Of a DNA stretch of 64,000 nt, positions 45,380-57,130 are shown in pieces (position 1 is the stretch's first letter; each line of letters opens with the position of its first letter). The stretch covers positions 9,430,494-9,494,493 of the forward strand of contig OW121853.1 in the NCBI GenBank assembly GCA_933228895.1. The letters are read 5' to 3'. The position numbers and the translations under genes are program-made. The notes beneath the pieces were generated by a model. It made no database searches, was not told the DNA's origin, and saw only the letters and a list, made by a program, of their open reading frames with translations. This DNA comes from Platycnemis pennipes. Taxonomy: Eukaryota; Arthropoda; Insecta; Odonata; Platycnemididae.

Positions 45380-46410
45380 GGGAGTGTGAAAGGAGGGGGG
45401 GAGGGGTAGGGGGTGGGCGAAGTGGTGGAAAAAGGAAAAGTACGATGGCGAAGGAGGGACGGCTAGGAGAAGAGAATAAGATGCTTCGCGTGTGTTTGCT
45501 TTCTGGCAATTGGATCCCTCCCTCCTGGGCTCCTCACCGCCTCCCTCCCCCTGGCCCCGGCTACTCTTTCAGAGACTCCAAACGCCCTGAGACAACTTCG
45601 TCATCACAGGAGAGTGGAAAAAGGTTTTGCGCGTCCCGCCTCCACTCCCCTTCTCTCCCTCTCTCGCCCTTCTCCTCACCCCTCAACCGATGCTGCCCGA
45701 CGCCACGACCCGGAGAGAAGCTGAAGAATAGTTTCCTCGCCGGCAAAGGGTGCGGAATTAAAAATAACGAAAAAGGAGACGAATTTTCCGACGCCGATTT
45801 TATTTGAAATTAGGAAAGGAAAACAAATGAGTTTATTTTTTATTCCCAATTTCTCTTCCAATTAAGTTTTGAATTCGCCCTTCCCCCTCCCCTCACCTCA
45901 TCTTTTTCTTTCCTCTCCGTGTCCCCGTCCATACCTCCCACCCCCTCTCGACACCCTTCCACCCCCTCTTTGCACTCAAATCCATCCCCACCCCATCAGT
46001 TCGACGAATCTTCGCCTTCTACACCCGTGGGACCCGAGACAGCCCCAGCAGCCTATCCCATTCCCCCCCCTTGCCACACGCCTCCCCTAACGGTGTTTCC
46101 CTCCCCCTTCCCCGTGGCGATGCCCCCTCCCACCGCTCCTACCCCATCAGCCGTCTCTCCCCTACACCCTCGGCCCTCTTCCTTCGCCCCACATCGGTTG
46201 GGCCCGCCTCCTCCCTCTCCGAACGCACCCCACCCCGTTCTCACGTCCACCCCCGCCCCGCCATTTCGGAAATCCCACCGCAGCCTCACTATGGTGCCGT
46301 TCATGAATGGTGCCACACTTTACGCGGCCGCTTCCAATGCTCATCCACTCACCCACATGCTTAAGCATCAACGCCCCCGGGTGATATCAGATTACTCCTG
46401 CGCTTAAAAT
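45380..46410. other. GC-rich block, pyrimidine-rich on the plus strand
   Basis: Strongly C/T-biased from about 45875 to 46260. Pro- and Ser-rich open frames up to 162 aa (45919-46407) are expected from such sequence and are not accepted as genes. Confidence 0.55.
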
Positions 46411-47293
46411 CGTCTCACCGGTTCTGTGAACCGGTTTACTATCGTAGAATTATTTTTCACCCGATCAGAACTCACAAACGGAGGCGGAGTTTAATAAACG
46501 TAAGTCATAAAAATCACAGAAATAAATTATTGAAGTTAATCCATATTGGAATAGCTGATCCGATATATAGGCTCAAAAGATATTCTGAAACACCTAATGT
46601 GAAGAGATTCCCTGTTTTATTTCATATAGCATAGGGAATAACATTTTGACTTCGATAAGTTTATATATATCATGAGATATTTGCAATTGGGCTATTTTTC
46701 TGAGTACATATGAACAGATTGGCCCCTCTTTATAATTTCATTCAAGTAAATAATTTCTGCTTCTGGAATTTTTCAATTTCACAATTTTCAGCAGATTTTA
46801 GTTTTTATCATATATTACGTACAGAGATTAAAATAAGAAAAATTTTATACATACCCACTCAAGATCTAGATTATTCTGAAAGTAAATCTACATATTTCAA
46901 ACAAAACAGTAATCCAAACTGGAGCTTTTTCTGCTGTGAAACAATTTTTGAAAGCAAGTGACGCCTGAAAAAAACGAATTAATTTTAGGGGCGGTTTGTG
47001 ACGTCTATAACCCTTAAATCCTACATGCAGAGTATTCTGCTGAGGCAATGAATAAAATTGAGCTAGGGAAAAATTGCATGGCACGTATACTTTAAAGGTG
47101 AGTTACTGCCATAACTTCCGTTGATTGCATTCCCCCCATTTGCAAATTGTTTAGTAGTTTGCATAAATGGATTCCGTGTACTGTTTCATAAAGAAAATGA
47201 GTTTCTTCTTTTGAGACCCATCACAGATTTCCGCAAAATAACATGGCACATGTGGATCAGTTCAGCTATAGGCATCAATAATGAGGTTATAGG
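46411..47293. other. AT-rich DNA, nothing recognised
   Basis: Short frames at 46710-46961 and 47121-47351 match nothing; the latter runs into the repeat that follows. Confidence 0.5.
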
Positions 47294-47833
47294 GAATGGG
47301 GTCGTTTACCATATTTTTTTATTGCCGAATCTGATAGGGTTTGTAAAATAAAAGGACCCGTATTTTTTCGTTTTCTGATCCGACAATTATTTCCCGAGTT
47401 ATAAGCGGCGAAAAACTGATGTTTTTAACCCTTTCGGAAAAGTGGGTGTGGTGCAACCTCTGACGTAAATCGACTTCGTCCAATCACAACTGAGCCCGCG
47501 AAGCTACTTCGCCTTATCGCAAAGGGGGGGACACAGCTGACTCGGCCAATGGGAGCGATTTCGACAGCATCTGTGTGAGCAGACCTTCCGAGAACCCCCC
47601 TCCACTCCCTTCCCTTCCCAGAAAAAGCAGTCAAGGACGGGAGGAAAATGACGTCAATGTTATCACAGCAGCATTTTCGGTGGGCGTCACCTTTTGCTTA
47701 TTTTAATTTTTGATTTATGAGTGAATGGTTGTGATTAGAAGATTAATTTTTTCACTAAAATTCTTTTTTCGTTTCCATCTAACGATTTCGTGTACAAAAT
47801 AGCGATTTCGGTTCCGAGTAAACGCCCCCATTC
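47294..47833. mobile_element. 540-bp terminal-inverted-repeat element, copy 1
   Basis: Begins GAATGGGGTCGTTTAC and ends in the near-perfect inverse (GAATGGGGGCGTTTAC on the other strand), a 16-bp terminal inverted repeat with one mismatch. The whole 540 bp recurs at 60898-61435 with roughly 85% identity by eye. There is no long open frame; a few short frames are unrelated to known transposases. It fits a MITE or other non-autonomous DNA transposon. A target duplication is not evident at either copy. Inside it are CCAAT-type words (GTCCAATCAC, GGCCAATGGG) and a perfect CRE palindrome TGACGTCA at 47649-47656. Confidence 0.8.
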
Positions 47834-47900
47834 TACAAATTGAAATCTGTATATAATTAAATTGTAAGTGCCTAGAGTAAGAACCATATTAAGTATAACA

Positions 47901-47943
47901 ACGTCTACCAAACAATTTCGCGTAGAAATTGTTTGGTAGACGT
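47901..47943. repeat. Perfect 19-bp hairpin with 5-nt loop
   Basis: ACGTCTACCAAACAATTTC, loop GCGTA, then the exact reverse complement. It begins 68 bp after the end of the 540-bp element. The transcript would form a stable hairpin. A miRNA-like precursor would normally be longer and contain mismatches, so a small fold-back or transposon footprint is equally possible. Confidence 0.85.
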
Positions 47944-49055
47944 AACTTTGCTAAAAAAATTCTTCAAATCCTTGATCATATAGCACCATCGATCGAGAAA
48001 ATATAATCTTGGTGGTAAGAGAGGCCCATTAATTACCTAAATAGCACGGAAAGCCTGACTCGATGATCACTTGGCCACTATCAATCATACCAGGTACAGT
48101 CATGGTGTTGAAATTGGATTTTTTGTAAATAATTCTTGGAATCAGAGGAGAATGGAGGCGAATTGTTATAAAATTAATGTTATTATTCTACGTCAAAATA
48201 TCATAATTGTAAACGTAAACCGGGTAAGACGGTGCATAACTCTAACTACGATATCGCCATAAACGTTAACTGAATGGAATATCGCGAATGAAATCCCATA
48301 TAGTGTTTATTTTGCAGTCCCGGACTCCAAAGTTGTTGCGAAAGTTTATACGTTGGAACGTTTTCAAGGAGGTTCTATTTTATTGGATTCTAAATCTTGT
48401 TTACCGGTAAGCAGACGCCCAGGAAAGGATATATACCGTGAAGTCAGAATAATTATGGGAAATAAGGAAAGGATGACCGACCAAAAATAACGTTACTTTG
48501 GTCGTAGTTAATTTACCTTGAGGCATGAAATGCTTCCTTTTATCATGCTAGTAATGAGGATTTTGTTCTCATTTTAGAATTCTCATTTTAGAATCAAAGC
48601 AGTCGATGGAATAATTAGTACTCATTAGGACTCAAAATAGAATTTATTTTCTTTTATGACTGCATATTAACTTGCTCTAAGCAATCAGAAACGTATGGGA
48701 AGAATGGATGCATCCATTTCTAAAAGAAGCGAGTCAGTGAACTATTCAACAAATTACAAGCCTCCCTACAAGAGAAACGTTGTTGTCCGTCCGTTCCGTT
48801 GTGGTCTCAAATAAAAAAAAGTGATTTTTTAAAAATATTAACCGACTCGCCAAAGACATAAATGGCCCTAGATTCAGATATAACGAATAATTATTCAAGC
48901 TACAGGCCAGACATCAACATTTTCAAAATATATCTACGCAGAACTTCTCAATATGATTTTGAAAATATTAAGATTAAAAAAATTAATCGATTTTCCTAGC
49001 TTTCCTATACATTATTCACTATAAAAAGTAACTGCAACAGTTCAAAGCGTTTCTG
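47944..49055. other. AT-rich DNA, nothing recognised
   Basis: No feature recognised. Confidence 0.5.
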
Positions 49056-49059
49056 GGAG

Positions 49060-49360
49060 ATAGGAGCATCAGTGCAAGCGTATTTATCGCCGGGCAGGCC
49101 GAATGAATGCGTGAAAATCGATAAAAGCTTTTTGGAACTCGGCGCTGGAGGCACTGGAGGGGAAGGGAAGTGGGAGGAGTGGGTACTGGGGGGAGGGGAG
49201 GGGATAGGGGGAACTGCTGCAGGGAACCATTAAAAACCGGTGTTCATTAATTTATTAATATTAACCTCACTAATCAATACATTCTCCCGTGCGTATGCTT
49301 TGAGCACTGAAACATTCATCCATGGCGCATGGTGCACGGTGAAAGAGTCCTGTTACTACC
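49060..49360. promoter_or_regulatory. Candidate conserved regulatory block
   Basis: Non-repetitive sequence with TTTATCGCC, ATCGATAAAAGC, a cluster of TAAT-core words (TTCATTAATTTATTAATATT near 49240-49263) and CCATGGCGCATGGTGCAC, interrupted by a G-rich stretch (49150-49215). It is compatible with an enhancer but rests on composition alone. Confidence 0.25.
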
Positions 49361-51445
49361 GCCACATTTCTTTTTTCACTCAAAATATTCCGGAGTGAGT
49401 AGGTAGAGCCAGTACTAGATAATATATTCTTCGAACTAAATACTCTATGAGTATTTCTTCTGAATACAGTCTACAATTTCTGCCTGTTGTTTATGTTATT
49501 CTGAAATGTTCTCAAGAAAATATGCTTATTCTCAGTCAACCTTACCATGATACTCATGATTATCAATCAATATGAAATAGAACCTTAATTTAACGTAGAC
49601 CCATCGCGATATTTGATGGAGTGAAATATGAGAATTGCGTCATCGCCAGTAAAAATCTATGCATTGGAAAGTATGGTTAACAGTGAGAAATCTTTCACGT
49701 TGCTCTCTGCGACCTCATTCCGCAATCATTTGATTTATATCTGGCCAGACAGGTTACACTGCCCACCAACTTCCCCTCAGCCCGGGATACGAGTCCTGAG
49801 TTCAAACCTTGAATCAGGAACTTCCACGTAGGGACTACGTGAGGATTTATGGCTAACCGAAATCATATTTTGCTGAGACTCCTGCAACAAAGCTCCCGTG
49901 GAAAAAAGGGGCATTGATTTTTTTAAACTAGCTACTTGAACGGAGAGAATGAATTTTCACCCAAACTATTTTTATGTACGATAACGTTCCTACACTGCGA
50001 TTAAAAAAAATCCGTTCCTTGGGTGGCCATTGTACCGGATACAAAATATCTTTGCCAAACTTAATGCTCCAATTTTCACACGCAACCATAAAGAAATATT
50101 AATTTTGTGAAATAATATTTACACATGATATAACAAACTTTCGCTGCGTTTGGTAGCAAGAACGTAATTCAAGCCCACAAATGAAACTCTTCAAAAGGTC
50201 GCATGTCCCAAGACCCTTTCCTCCCTATGCCTAGAAAAACAGCTTGTTAATTTTATGCTAAGAGCTGCTAAGATGTGGGAGCAGGAAAAATGTGCACCAC
50301 CCAATTATCAGGAGAAAAGTATTTCAGCGGCAGGGATTAATTTGAGCCATAATAGTTCATATTTTATCATAATTTTTTTCACTTCAGTAACTAGAATAGA
50401 ATAGAGTTTATTTCACGCAAAAGATATACACAATTTGAACAATTCAGAATGTGGGTGAAACTAGGTACCCCAGAAGAAATAATTTCTTGTTTTGGGATTA
50501 CCATTCCTTGAATAAATTGATTGTAGTTCAGCAGCTGTCATTCACAAAAATAATCAATCAATAAATTCTGGCTTTTTTTATGAACATCAACAATTTTGTA
50601 TTACAACATATCCCTCCACCTTTCGAAGACCACTGCTAGGCTGAAAATTTAACTAATAAGTACCAGCAATAATGATTAAATACGCTTACTGTGGAACCCT
50701 CAACAAAAAACTAACCACGATGACAGAAATACTAGTCCATCTATTGCATGTAATACGAGATAAGGAACAAGGATTGAGAAGGGTCAACTCTATGAAGGTA
50801 TTATATTAACGAATAAAGTACATTGATCATAAAGGTTTTTCCATTCTTTTTGACATAATTATATCTTGGTATTTGTAAAATTAGCACTGCATTCCCAAAA
50901 AAATAAAAAATAATACGCTTAGTTCCTCACAAATTTCTAGCCTTTGTGTGTAATAAGCTTTATAATGGAATTAAAAATAATTGCATTATAGATTGTCATT
51001 TTGCATTTAGCTTTGAATTTGTAAGAATAATTTACTTTTAGAATTGCTTCTTTCGCTCAGTTGCAGAGCGAAGCATAGGAGTTATTTTCATTAAGTATAA
51101 AAAACTCGGTCGTGAGCAACAGAGAAGATCGCTCAATAGAAATTACGTCTTTGTGCGAAAAACTTGATATTTTTGGCTATTTTCATGGCATGGCGGAATA
51201 GTCTAGTGATAACTATCTCACACCCTGTTTAGGCCTTGAGTGGTTATACACTTGGGTAGATAAATGGGAGTCGCTTATTGTACATTAGGTATGTATGGCT
51301 AGCTTACTAACTGCCATTTTTTTGACTTAACGGAAAGGAAATATAGCATTATGACTTCACTCGCACACCGTTCAAGTTCTCCATTGGAATGATCCGTTTG
51401 ATACGGCACTGAAGAGAGGAAATCAAACAAAACTCTCTCTCCCCA
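49361..51445. other. AT-rich DNA, nothing firmly recognised
   Basis: A weak B-box-like GAGTTCAAACC lies near 49798. Near 50395-50420 a GAATAGAATAGAGTTTATTT stretch could be the antisense 3' end of an old LINE. Neither can be confirmed by eye. Confidence 0.4.
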
Positions 51446-52150
51446 AAACAGGCACTACCAGCTCTCAATTACAATCGCCTTTTGGAGTCGGTTTGATTCC
51501 CCGCATTCGACGGGACTGAAGCGCGAGACTCTTCCAAATCCGGGAGACTCTCGCTTACTTAACCCGTCCTTTGTCCCACACGGATCCCTCCACCTCCCCA
51601 ATTGCCCTAATCCAGGCAGAAGTGAAGGTCGGGGAAGCCGAAACACACGCGGGGACGCTCACGCATGACGCGGGATTTTCCTTGCCTCCTCTCTCTCTCT
51701 CTCCCTCCCTCCTAACCCCCACCCCCTTCGCTGATCCACATAGCTACTACGGTGGCGGGTGTGGGTGGGCATTCATTGTCTTTGCATGGCGTTGCCGTGT
51801 GGCTCGTGAGTTGGTGGTCGTGGTCCCAAAGCGTTTGGGAGTCGTGCGGAGTGCGATCCAGGAATCTCGGCCGCAGGGGGAAGGTCCAAAGTGGCTCAAT
51901 CTCGCACTTATCAGCGTCTACGCTCCCAGATCCACAGGCACGCATTAACTCTCGCAGCGCGGGCGATAGATTACGCAGGCTGAAGCGGCGGTCGGCGTGA
52001 TTTTGGGGGATCGCGGTTCCGTCGACCCAAAAAACGAAATTCCGGTGGAGACGCTGAGGGACACCACTGAGTTCCATTCTCATTGCGTTTCGTGTGAACT
52101 CGTTGCTGTGAGCCATATCCCGTGTGCTAACAGGTGATGGTGGTATGTTG
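51446..52150. other. GC-rich block
   Basis: GC-rich sequence with opposed open frames (51571-51948 + and 51712-52164 -, 150 aa) that have no recognisable domain. It may be a promoter island of an unseen gene. Confidence 0.4.
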
Positions 52151-52359
52151 GAATACTTAACCAACGAGAGAGATTTATAATAATATTTGGCTCTTGTTAC
52201 AACAAAGGATTCCTTTAAGGCATTAAAATTTGATCATCATTTATAATTTACTTTTTCGCTTGAATAACGATAAGAGCTACATTTTTTCAACATTCATTCG
52301 CGAATTACACCTCTTCCTTTGTTTTTAGGGCATCCATCACAACCAATGCAAACTATTTC

Positions 52360-52792
52360 CGACATCGTAACATTTTGATAAGAGAGATCATAAAAGAAAC
52401 TGGCTTTAAGACGTATCATCAAGGCTCGATCTAGAGAACAAGCCAGTAAACCACTAAGACGGTTTGCAATCCCGAAAATAAATTTTATAGCATCAGAGTA
52501 TGTCGATATGATTGTTTGCAATGATGCGGAAGTGACAGAACCACCTCTCACAAGTAATTTGACAAATCAGGATTTACAAACGTTACTGGAAACCGAGAGT
52601 GTAAACATAGCTTCTGAGTGCACTCTTTTTGATCTCCCATCACACGCTCAAGCGGTAGAAAGAGCCGTCAAAGAAGTCACTGCTTCCTCCAAATTGGTCT
52701 GTGATCAAAAGAAAAGAGAAAGCTTAATCAAAGCTAGAATGTTTATTAGAAATATTCGTCCAATATATGACATAAAGACACAATTTACCTAG
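52360..52792 (+). pseudogene. Frameshifted C-terminal fragment of an uncharacterised protein family
   Basis: From about 52362 one frame encodes DKRDH. A small indel near 52385-52400 shifts to the frame that continues LALRRIIKARSREQ, RFAIPKINFIASEYVDMI, VTEPPL, then DLPSHAQAVERAVKEVT, KKRESLIKARM and a TAG stop at 52790-52792. The motif order (a R-I--AR helix, a P-INF segment, a TEPPL segment, then -HAQAVER-VK-VT) resembles a recurrent but functionally unnamed ORF family I have seen in arthropod sequence sets; that recognition is tentative. The 94-aa frame starting at 52508 is only its intact end. No introns or neighbours explain it, so a mobile-element or retrocopy origin is likely. Confidence 0.5.
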
Positions 52793-52820
52793 TGAAGACT
52801 TTGAAGACTAGTGAAGATGT

Positions 52821-52845
52821 AAATAAATAATAAATAAATAAATAA
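52821..52845. repeat. AAATA-type microsatellite
   Basis: A short AAATA/AAAT simple repeat 28 bp after the stop of the preceding pseudogene. It could be the residue of a poly(A)-like tail, which would fit a retrocopy. Confidence 0.8.
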
Positions 52846-53159
52846 CATTATAAGAGGATATCAGAAATTATAAAACGTTAAAAATATCAGAAATTTACGA
52901 ATATTTGGATAAGTTAAAGCCTCATGTGCAGACTAAAACCACAGCCTAAATATATTTTTAAAAATCCTGTATTTATTTAAGGTCTTGTTCAACTATTTAG
53001 TGACCACCCATCAGGGTTTTTTTTTGTATCAAGTACTTAAAAAAATTTTTAAAAATGTAAAAAGTTTCAAAAATTTTCAAACTTTAAGCCAAATGTGCAG
53101 ACTCAAGATGACGTCGTAAAAATGAAATATTTTACAGAATTGTTAGTAGGTCTCATACA

Positions 53160-53820
53160 CAGTCATTGAAGGGTACCTGTTTACGAAAAAAAATATTGAC
53201 TTTTTTCACTCCACCCTACTGTCCACCGCCCAAATTCAAACGGATCTCGGCATTCCACGGCTCAAAAATTTACTGGACCTTAATACAAGAAACTACTATG
53301 GCGTCTCTGTGCGATACTCCACAATTCCTCTCATCTCTTCCCTCTGGTCTCCTAATATCCCCACCGGTAAACATCCATATCCCAAACATAAAATCCTACA
53401 AAAACATTCCCTACCGCAAACGCAAAATCCTAAAGTTTCAAAAAGACCCCTGCCACCTACCAACAATCCACCTTCCTCTCCGCCAATTCCCTACGAAACC
53501 TACCCCGACTCCAAAAACCCATGGTCAGCTGCCCACCAGCCTGGAAAGCCGAACAGAAGAAGATGTGAAGACGTCTCCCACACCCTTTCCTTCTGAAATT
53601 TCTCCTGATCCTCATTCAACAACCCAAACTGCCTATCCTACACCTCCCGGTTGCGGTAGAAGCGGGGCTATCCTAAAAAACCTCTTATCTCCTTTCCTCG
53701 ACTGATCCTTTTCCAATTAATTCCTTCCCTAACCTATCAATTCCTACCCTAATGTAAATCCTCACCTCAACCTTAATAAAATAAACAATCTAAATTACTC
53801 TAAAACCCAAACAAAATAAC
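53160..53820 (+). pseudogene. Jockey-like LINE, C-terminal end and 3' UTR
   Basis: In the frame that ends at 53596, the segment QIQTDLGIPRLKNLL...YY (about 53228-53300) resembles the conserved extreme C-terminus of Jockey-clade reverse-transcriptase proteins (H-DL-IP-L-- then a -YY- or -Y- and a basic/Pro tail). It is followed by a Pro/Lys/Ser-rich tail to TGA at 53594-53596. The 179-aa frame at 53166-53705 is an overlapping alternative frame and probably not the real product. Several AATAAA-like signals lie near 53775-53790. Everything upstream of the last ~145 codons is missing. Confidence 0.5.
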
Positions 53821-55284
53821 CTTTCCTTCCTCTCTGCCATGATATAGGTAAACAGCCATTCTTCAGGGGGGAAAAAATTAAACCCTATACCATCTTCCTA
53901 CCACTCAGGCTATCCTCCTTTTTATACCATCCAACTACGGCCGGCAAGAGCTAAAGCTCGGTACGGTGCTACAGGATTACTACTACCGACTTGGACTTGG
54001 ATTCATTCTGTAAATCTTTTCTAAAATACGTATATATTCAAGTGTGTGGGATATTATGACCCTAAATGCCAATTACAGCTTGGGGATCTTAGTTGTAAAA
54101 CATGCTTAACGCATGAAGATTTGAAATCAATAATTAAGCAACACCAAGAATTCAGAAAGCTAATTAATAAGAATCACTCATTTCATATCATAGACATTCT
54201 GACATTGTCATCACTATTGATGAGAAAGGACTCCGTAATTGTAACGCTTTATTAAAAATCGAGGATATCTACTCCAGTACCTGATGGTGTCTTCTAAAGA
54301 CTTGCGGCACAATCTAATAACATACCAAAGCAATATACCACAGTAAATTAATTCAATTGATACGACTGAGTCGGCTTCGGTGTCAATGGCCATTAACAAG
54401 ATAACTTTAGTAAAAATTAACACGTAAAGAGCCGTGTACCATAACACTTTTACGTATCAAACTTATAAGTAACAGTAATAGGTGCTTGTTTAAACTTTAC
54501 ATTTAAAAATCACATGTCGAATGAAACATGCAAAATATTTCTTCGTCAGAAAAAAATTACTGCGTTACAACATACCTAATATTGTGTCTCTATATTCCAT
54601 ATGGTAATTATATACACAAAAAGTAATGATGGAATTCTAATTCCAAAATAATTAAAGCAACATTTTAAATAAGAGTACGTGATTTAGGAAAACTTCATTA
54701 CTTTTTTATCGCTCATGTAGAAAATAAGGGGGCATTACTGAGGTGGAATATTTCCTGGGCAGCAGAGGAATTTCGAGTATGGTGGATTAAATTTTAATCC
54801 AGTTGGGAGATGAAAAAGTTGAACAAATTATAGATGCGACGGTTCAGTACCATGCATGTCTAACTGGTGGCAAGAAGAAAGGATGTATTCGAGAAAATAT
54901 ACCAATAGCCTGGCAATCGTTACATACGCCCAAAAATAGTTTCCACTCGAAAAAATTATCTACATAACTACTATGCCTGATAATTACAATCAGCGTGAGA
55001 TTTTCATTAGTAAATAAGGTAGGATAATTTATTTCTTGAAATAATCGTGATATTTTGCATGCTCAAAACTTTGTATGGAAATAAGTCAGTAGTTAAAATG
55101 ATACTTGTACTTGAAACATCAATAAAAAGAGGAAATATTTTATTAATAGTCATTCGCTTTGGGGCGAAAATCTTTACAAGATCATTTGCGCGTATAAGAG
55201 CAGTTGATATACGGGGTGATTTTTCAGTCAGCGCAAGCAAGACGTAGTGAAATTCATCTTGGGATATGAGCGTGTTGAAAACGA
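53821..55284. other. AT-rich DNA, nothing recognised
   Basis: Short frames at 54046-54255 (+), 54214-54447 (-) and 55007-55303 match nothing I know. Confidence 0.45.
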
Positions 55285-55490
55285 AAGGCGTTGAGGGGTC
55301 CACAGTTTAACGTCCGACCCAAGTTGCACTCTCATCTGAAGTCCTGCATTTGGAATATTCTCCCCTCTGACGATAAGTGGAGACCGGTCCACCACTGTTG
55401 AATCCCTGTTACTAACAGGAGTCGAACCCAGGCCCAAGGGAAGGGAAGCCAAGACTCCGGGTACCGGACTAACCTGGTCCTCATGATCAA
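55285..55490 (-). repeat. tRNA-derived SINE (family 1)
   Basis: On the minus strand the head has CCAGGTTAGTCCGGT (A-box region, 55477-55463) and CTGGGTTCGACTCCTG (B box, around 55433-55418). The body has GGACCGGTCTCCACTTATC and GTCGGACGTTAAACT, matching in order the copies at 36.2 and 39.5 kb. The 3' part with the CTCTCCACCC block is missing. Confidence 0.75.
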
Positions 55491-56170
55491 TTGAACAATG
55501 CGTTCCTCACTTTTGTGATGCAATTTGAAATATGTGGTAGTATTTTTCACGTCATAATCTTCAATAAACTTATACACACATGCATACATCCGCGGGTGAA
55601 AAATTTTATGTGAAGCGAAATTAACGAAAATTGTCTGTTAAACAAGCCGATGTTACACTTGTATCATGCTATGAGTTTCATATCAAACATAACGTGATGA
55701 ATACGTTAACAAAATCTAAAAACAGATTTCTCCATCCTTAAGGCTCCACACTCTTTCATATCAACAGTTGCACAGATGATATCATGTAACGGGTTGCACA
55801 AACTTTTAAAAAAAACTTTCATATAACGAGTTGCTCAAACACCTACGAAAAAGATAAGAAAACAGTGCATTATTAGATTTCTTATTTGGAAAGCAGTGGA
55901 AACTCTTTGTCAATCATATGTAGCATTATCGTGATACATACTTTTACTGTTGACTATTTTAAGGGCTACGTCGATGAAAAAATCATTAATTCCTCATGGT
56001 CGAAAGGGAAGTGTAATGTCAAATGACAAAAGTTATAATAAATATACAATGCTTTGCTCAGAATATCTTTCAGAATATACCTATGTAACGTGAAGTAGAG
56101 TCTAGATGACTATAATGTAAAGTCAGAGCTCCAGAAGCTCAATAATTTGATTTCATCAAGTGTAGAACAT
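55491..56170. other. AT-rich DNA, nothing recognised
   Basis: No feature recognised. Confidence 0.5.
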
Positions 56171-57130
56171 GCAAACATTTCGAAGAAGGGCACCGAACGG
56201 ATTGCGAGAACCTTCCTTTACACGGGAGGGGGTATTCAGCGTCTCCCCTCCCCTAACTCGCCCACCGCAACCCCCTCCCCCCAGCCCCCTCTCCCGCAGT
56301 GGTACCCTTGCTTCAACTCCCCACTAGCTTTCGGAACACAACGCGCCCCGACCACAATTGAAGTCATATCTGACCTGTTCCCAGCACGCATCTTTTTAAC
56401 TCGGGTCCTCATTTATCTTCGCGGATGCGGCAGACGGAAGGAGGCGCGTTTCACTCTTCCAGCCTCCACCCACCCATCGCTCGCTCCGAGGACGGAGAAG
56501 AGGGACTGGCGACGAACAAGGAGCCCTCGGAGAAGATAGGGAGGGGGGGGGCAAAGCGAAGGAAACTCGCGGAGTTGCGGAGGGGCGAGGGGTCGAAGGG
56601 TGTCGAGAGGGGGGCAGGCACTTGTGAATACGGCGAAGGGAGGAGGAATATTTTATTTATTTCTTCAAAATGGGTGTTGAAGCGGTCGGGGGTGAGAAAG
56701 AAGGCGAGAGGGAGCTGAACAGGGAAGCTTTCCAGGGAAAGCGGAGGGCTGAAAATTGAAATGGACAAGAATGGGGAAGAAGTAAAAGGAATCCCGAGTG
56801 GGTTTTGTTTCCGAAAGTAGTCTCGTGGGGAAATGAGGGCCAGGGGTGGAATGGGGGAAGAGCGTTCCTCGCTGGGGGAAGGGCGCGTCTGGTTATCATC
56901 TCGGCGAGGAGGGTGGAGGGGGACGGCGGCGACTGCTCCCAGGCAGGCAGGCTCGCGGCTTGCGAGATGAGTAGCCTCGCGAGGCGGGAGGGAGGGCGAG
57001 GGAAAAGCGGTCGCTCCCTTTTGTCTCGCCGAATGAGAGCGAAAAAGCAGGAGATTCCCCGGAAGCTCCGTGACAACTCCCCCAAAAGGAGGGAGCGGGA
57101 GAGCTATGAAACGGTGTACGTGCAAGAAAA
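56171..57130. other. GC-rich, CpG-rich block
   Basis: About 950 bp of GC-rich DNA with long overlapping frames on both strands (up to 224 aa on the minus strand, 57125-56451). They are Ser/Pro/Arg-biased and domain-free. A promoter-associated island is possible. Confidence 0.45.

Noticed and set aside
45919..46407. 162-aa Pro-rich open frame
   Set aside because: Produced by a C/T-biased tract; alternative frames are equally open.
47901..47943. Rho-independent terminator or CRISPR-type repeat
   Set aside because: The sequence context is eukaryotic; the hairpin is single-copy with no T-tract or repeat-spacer pattern.
49740..49870. tRNA-like/SINE head (GAGTTCAAACC)
   Set aside because: Only a weak B-box match, no A box and no body similarity to the SINE family here.
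50390..50460. Antisense LINE 3' end (GAATAGAATAGAGTTTATTT)
   Set aside because: Suggestive simple-repeat tail with AATAAA on the minus strand, but no coding similarity nearby.
51187..51270. tRNA-like/SINE head (GGCATGGCGGAATAGTCTAG)
   Set aside because: A-box-like only; B box too degenerate to support a call.
56451..57125. 224-aa open frame on the minus strand and overlapping plus-strand frames
   Set aside because: Length is explained by high GC content; several frames are open at once and none shows a recognisable domain.
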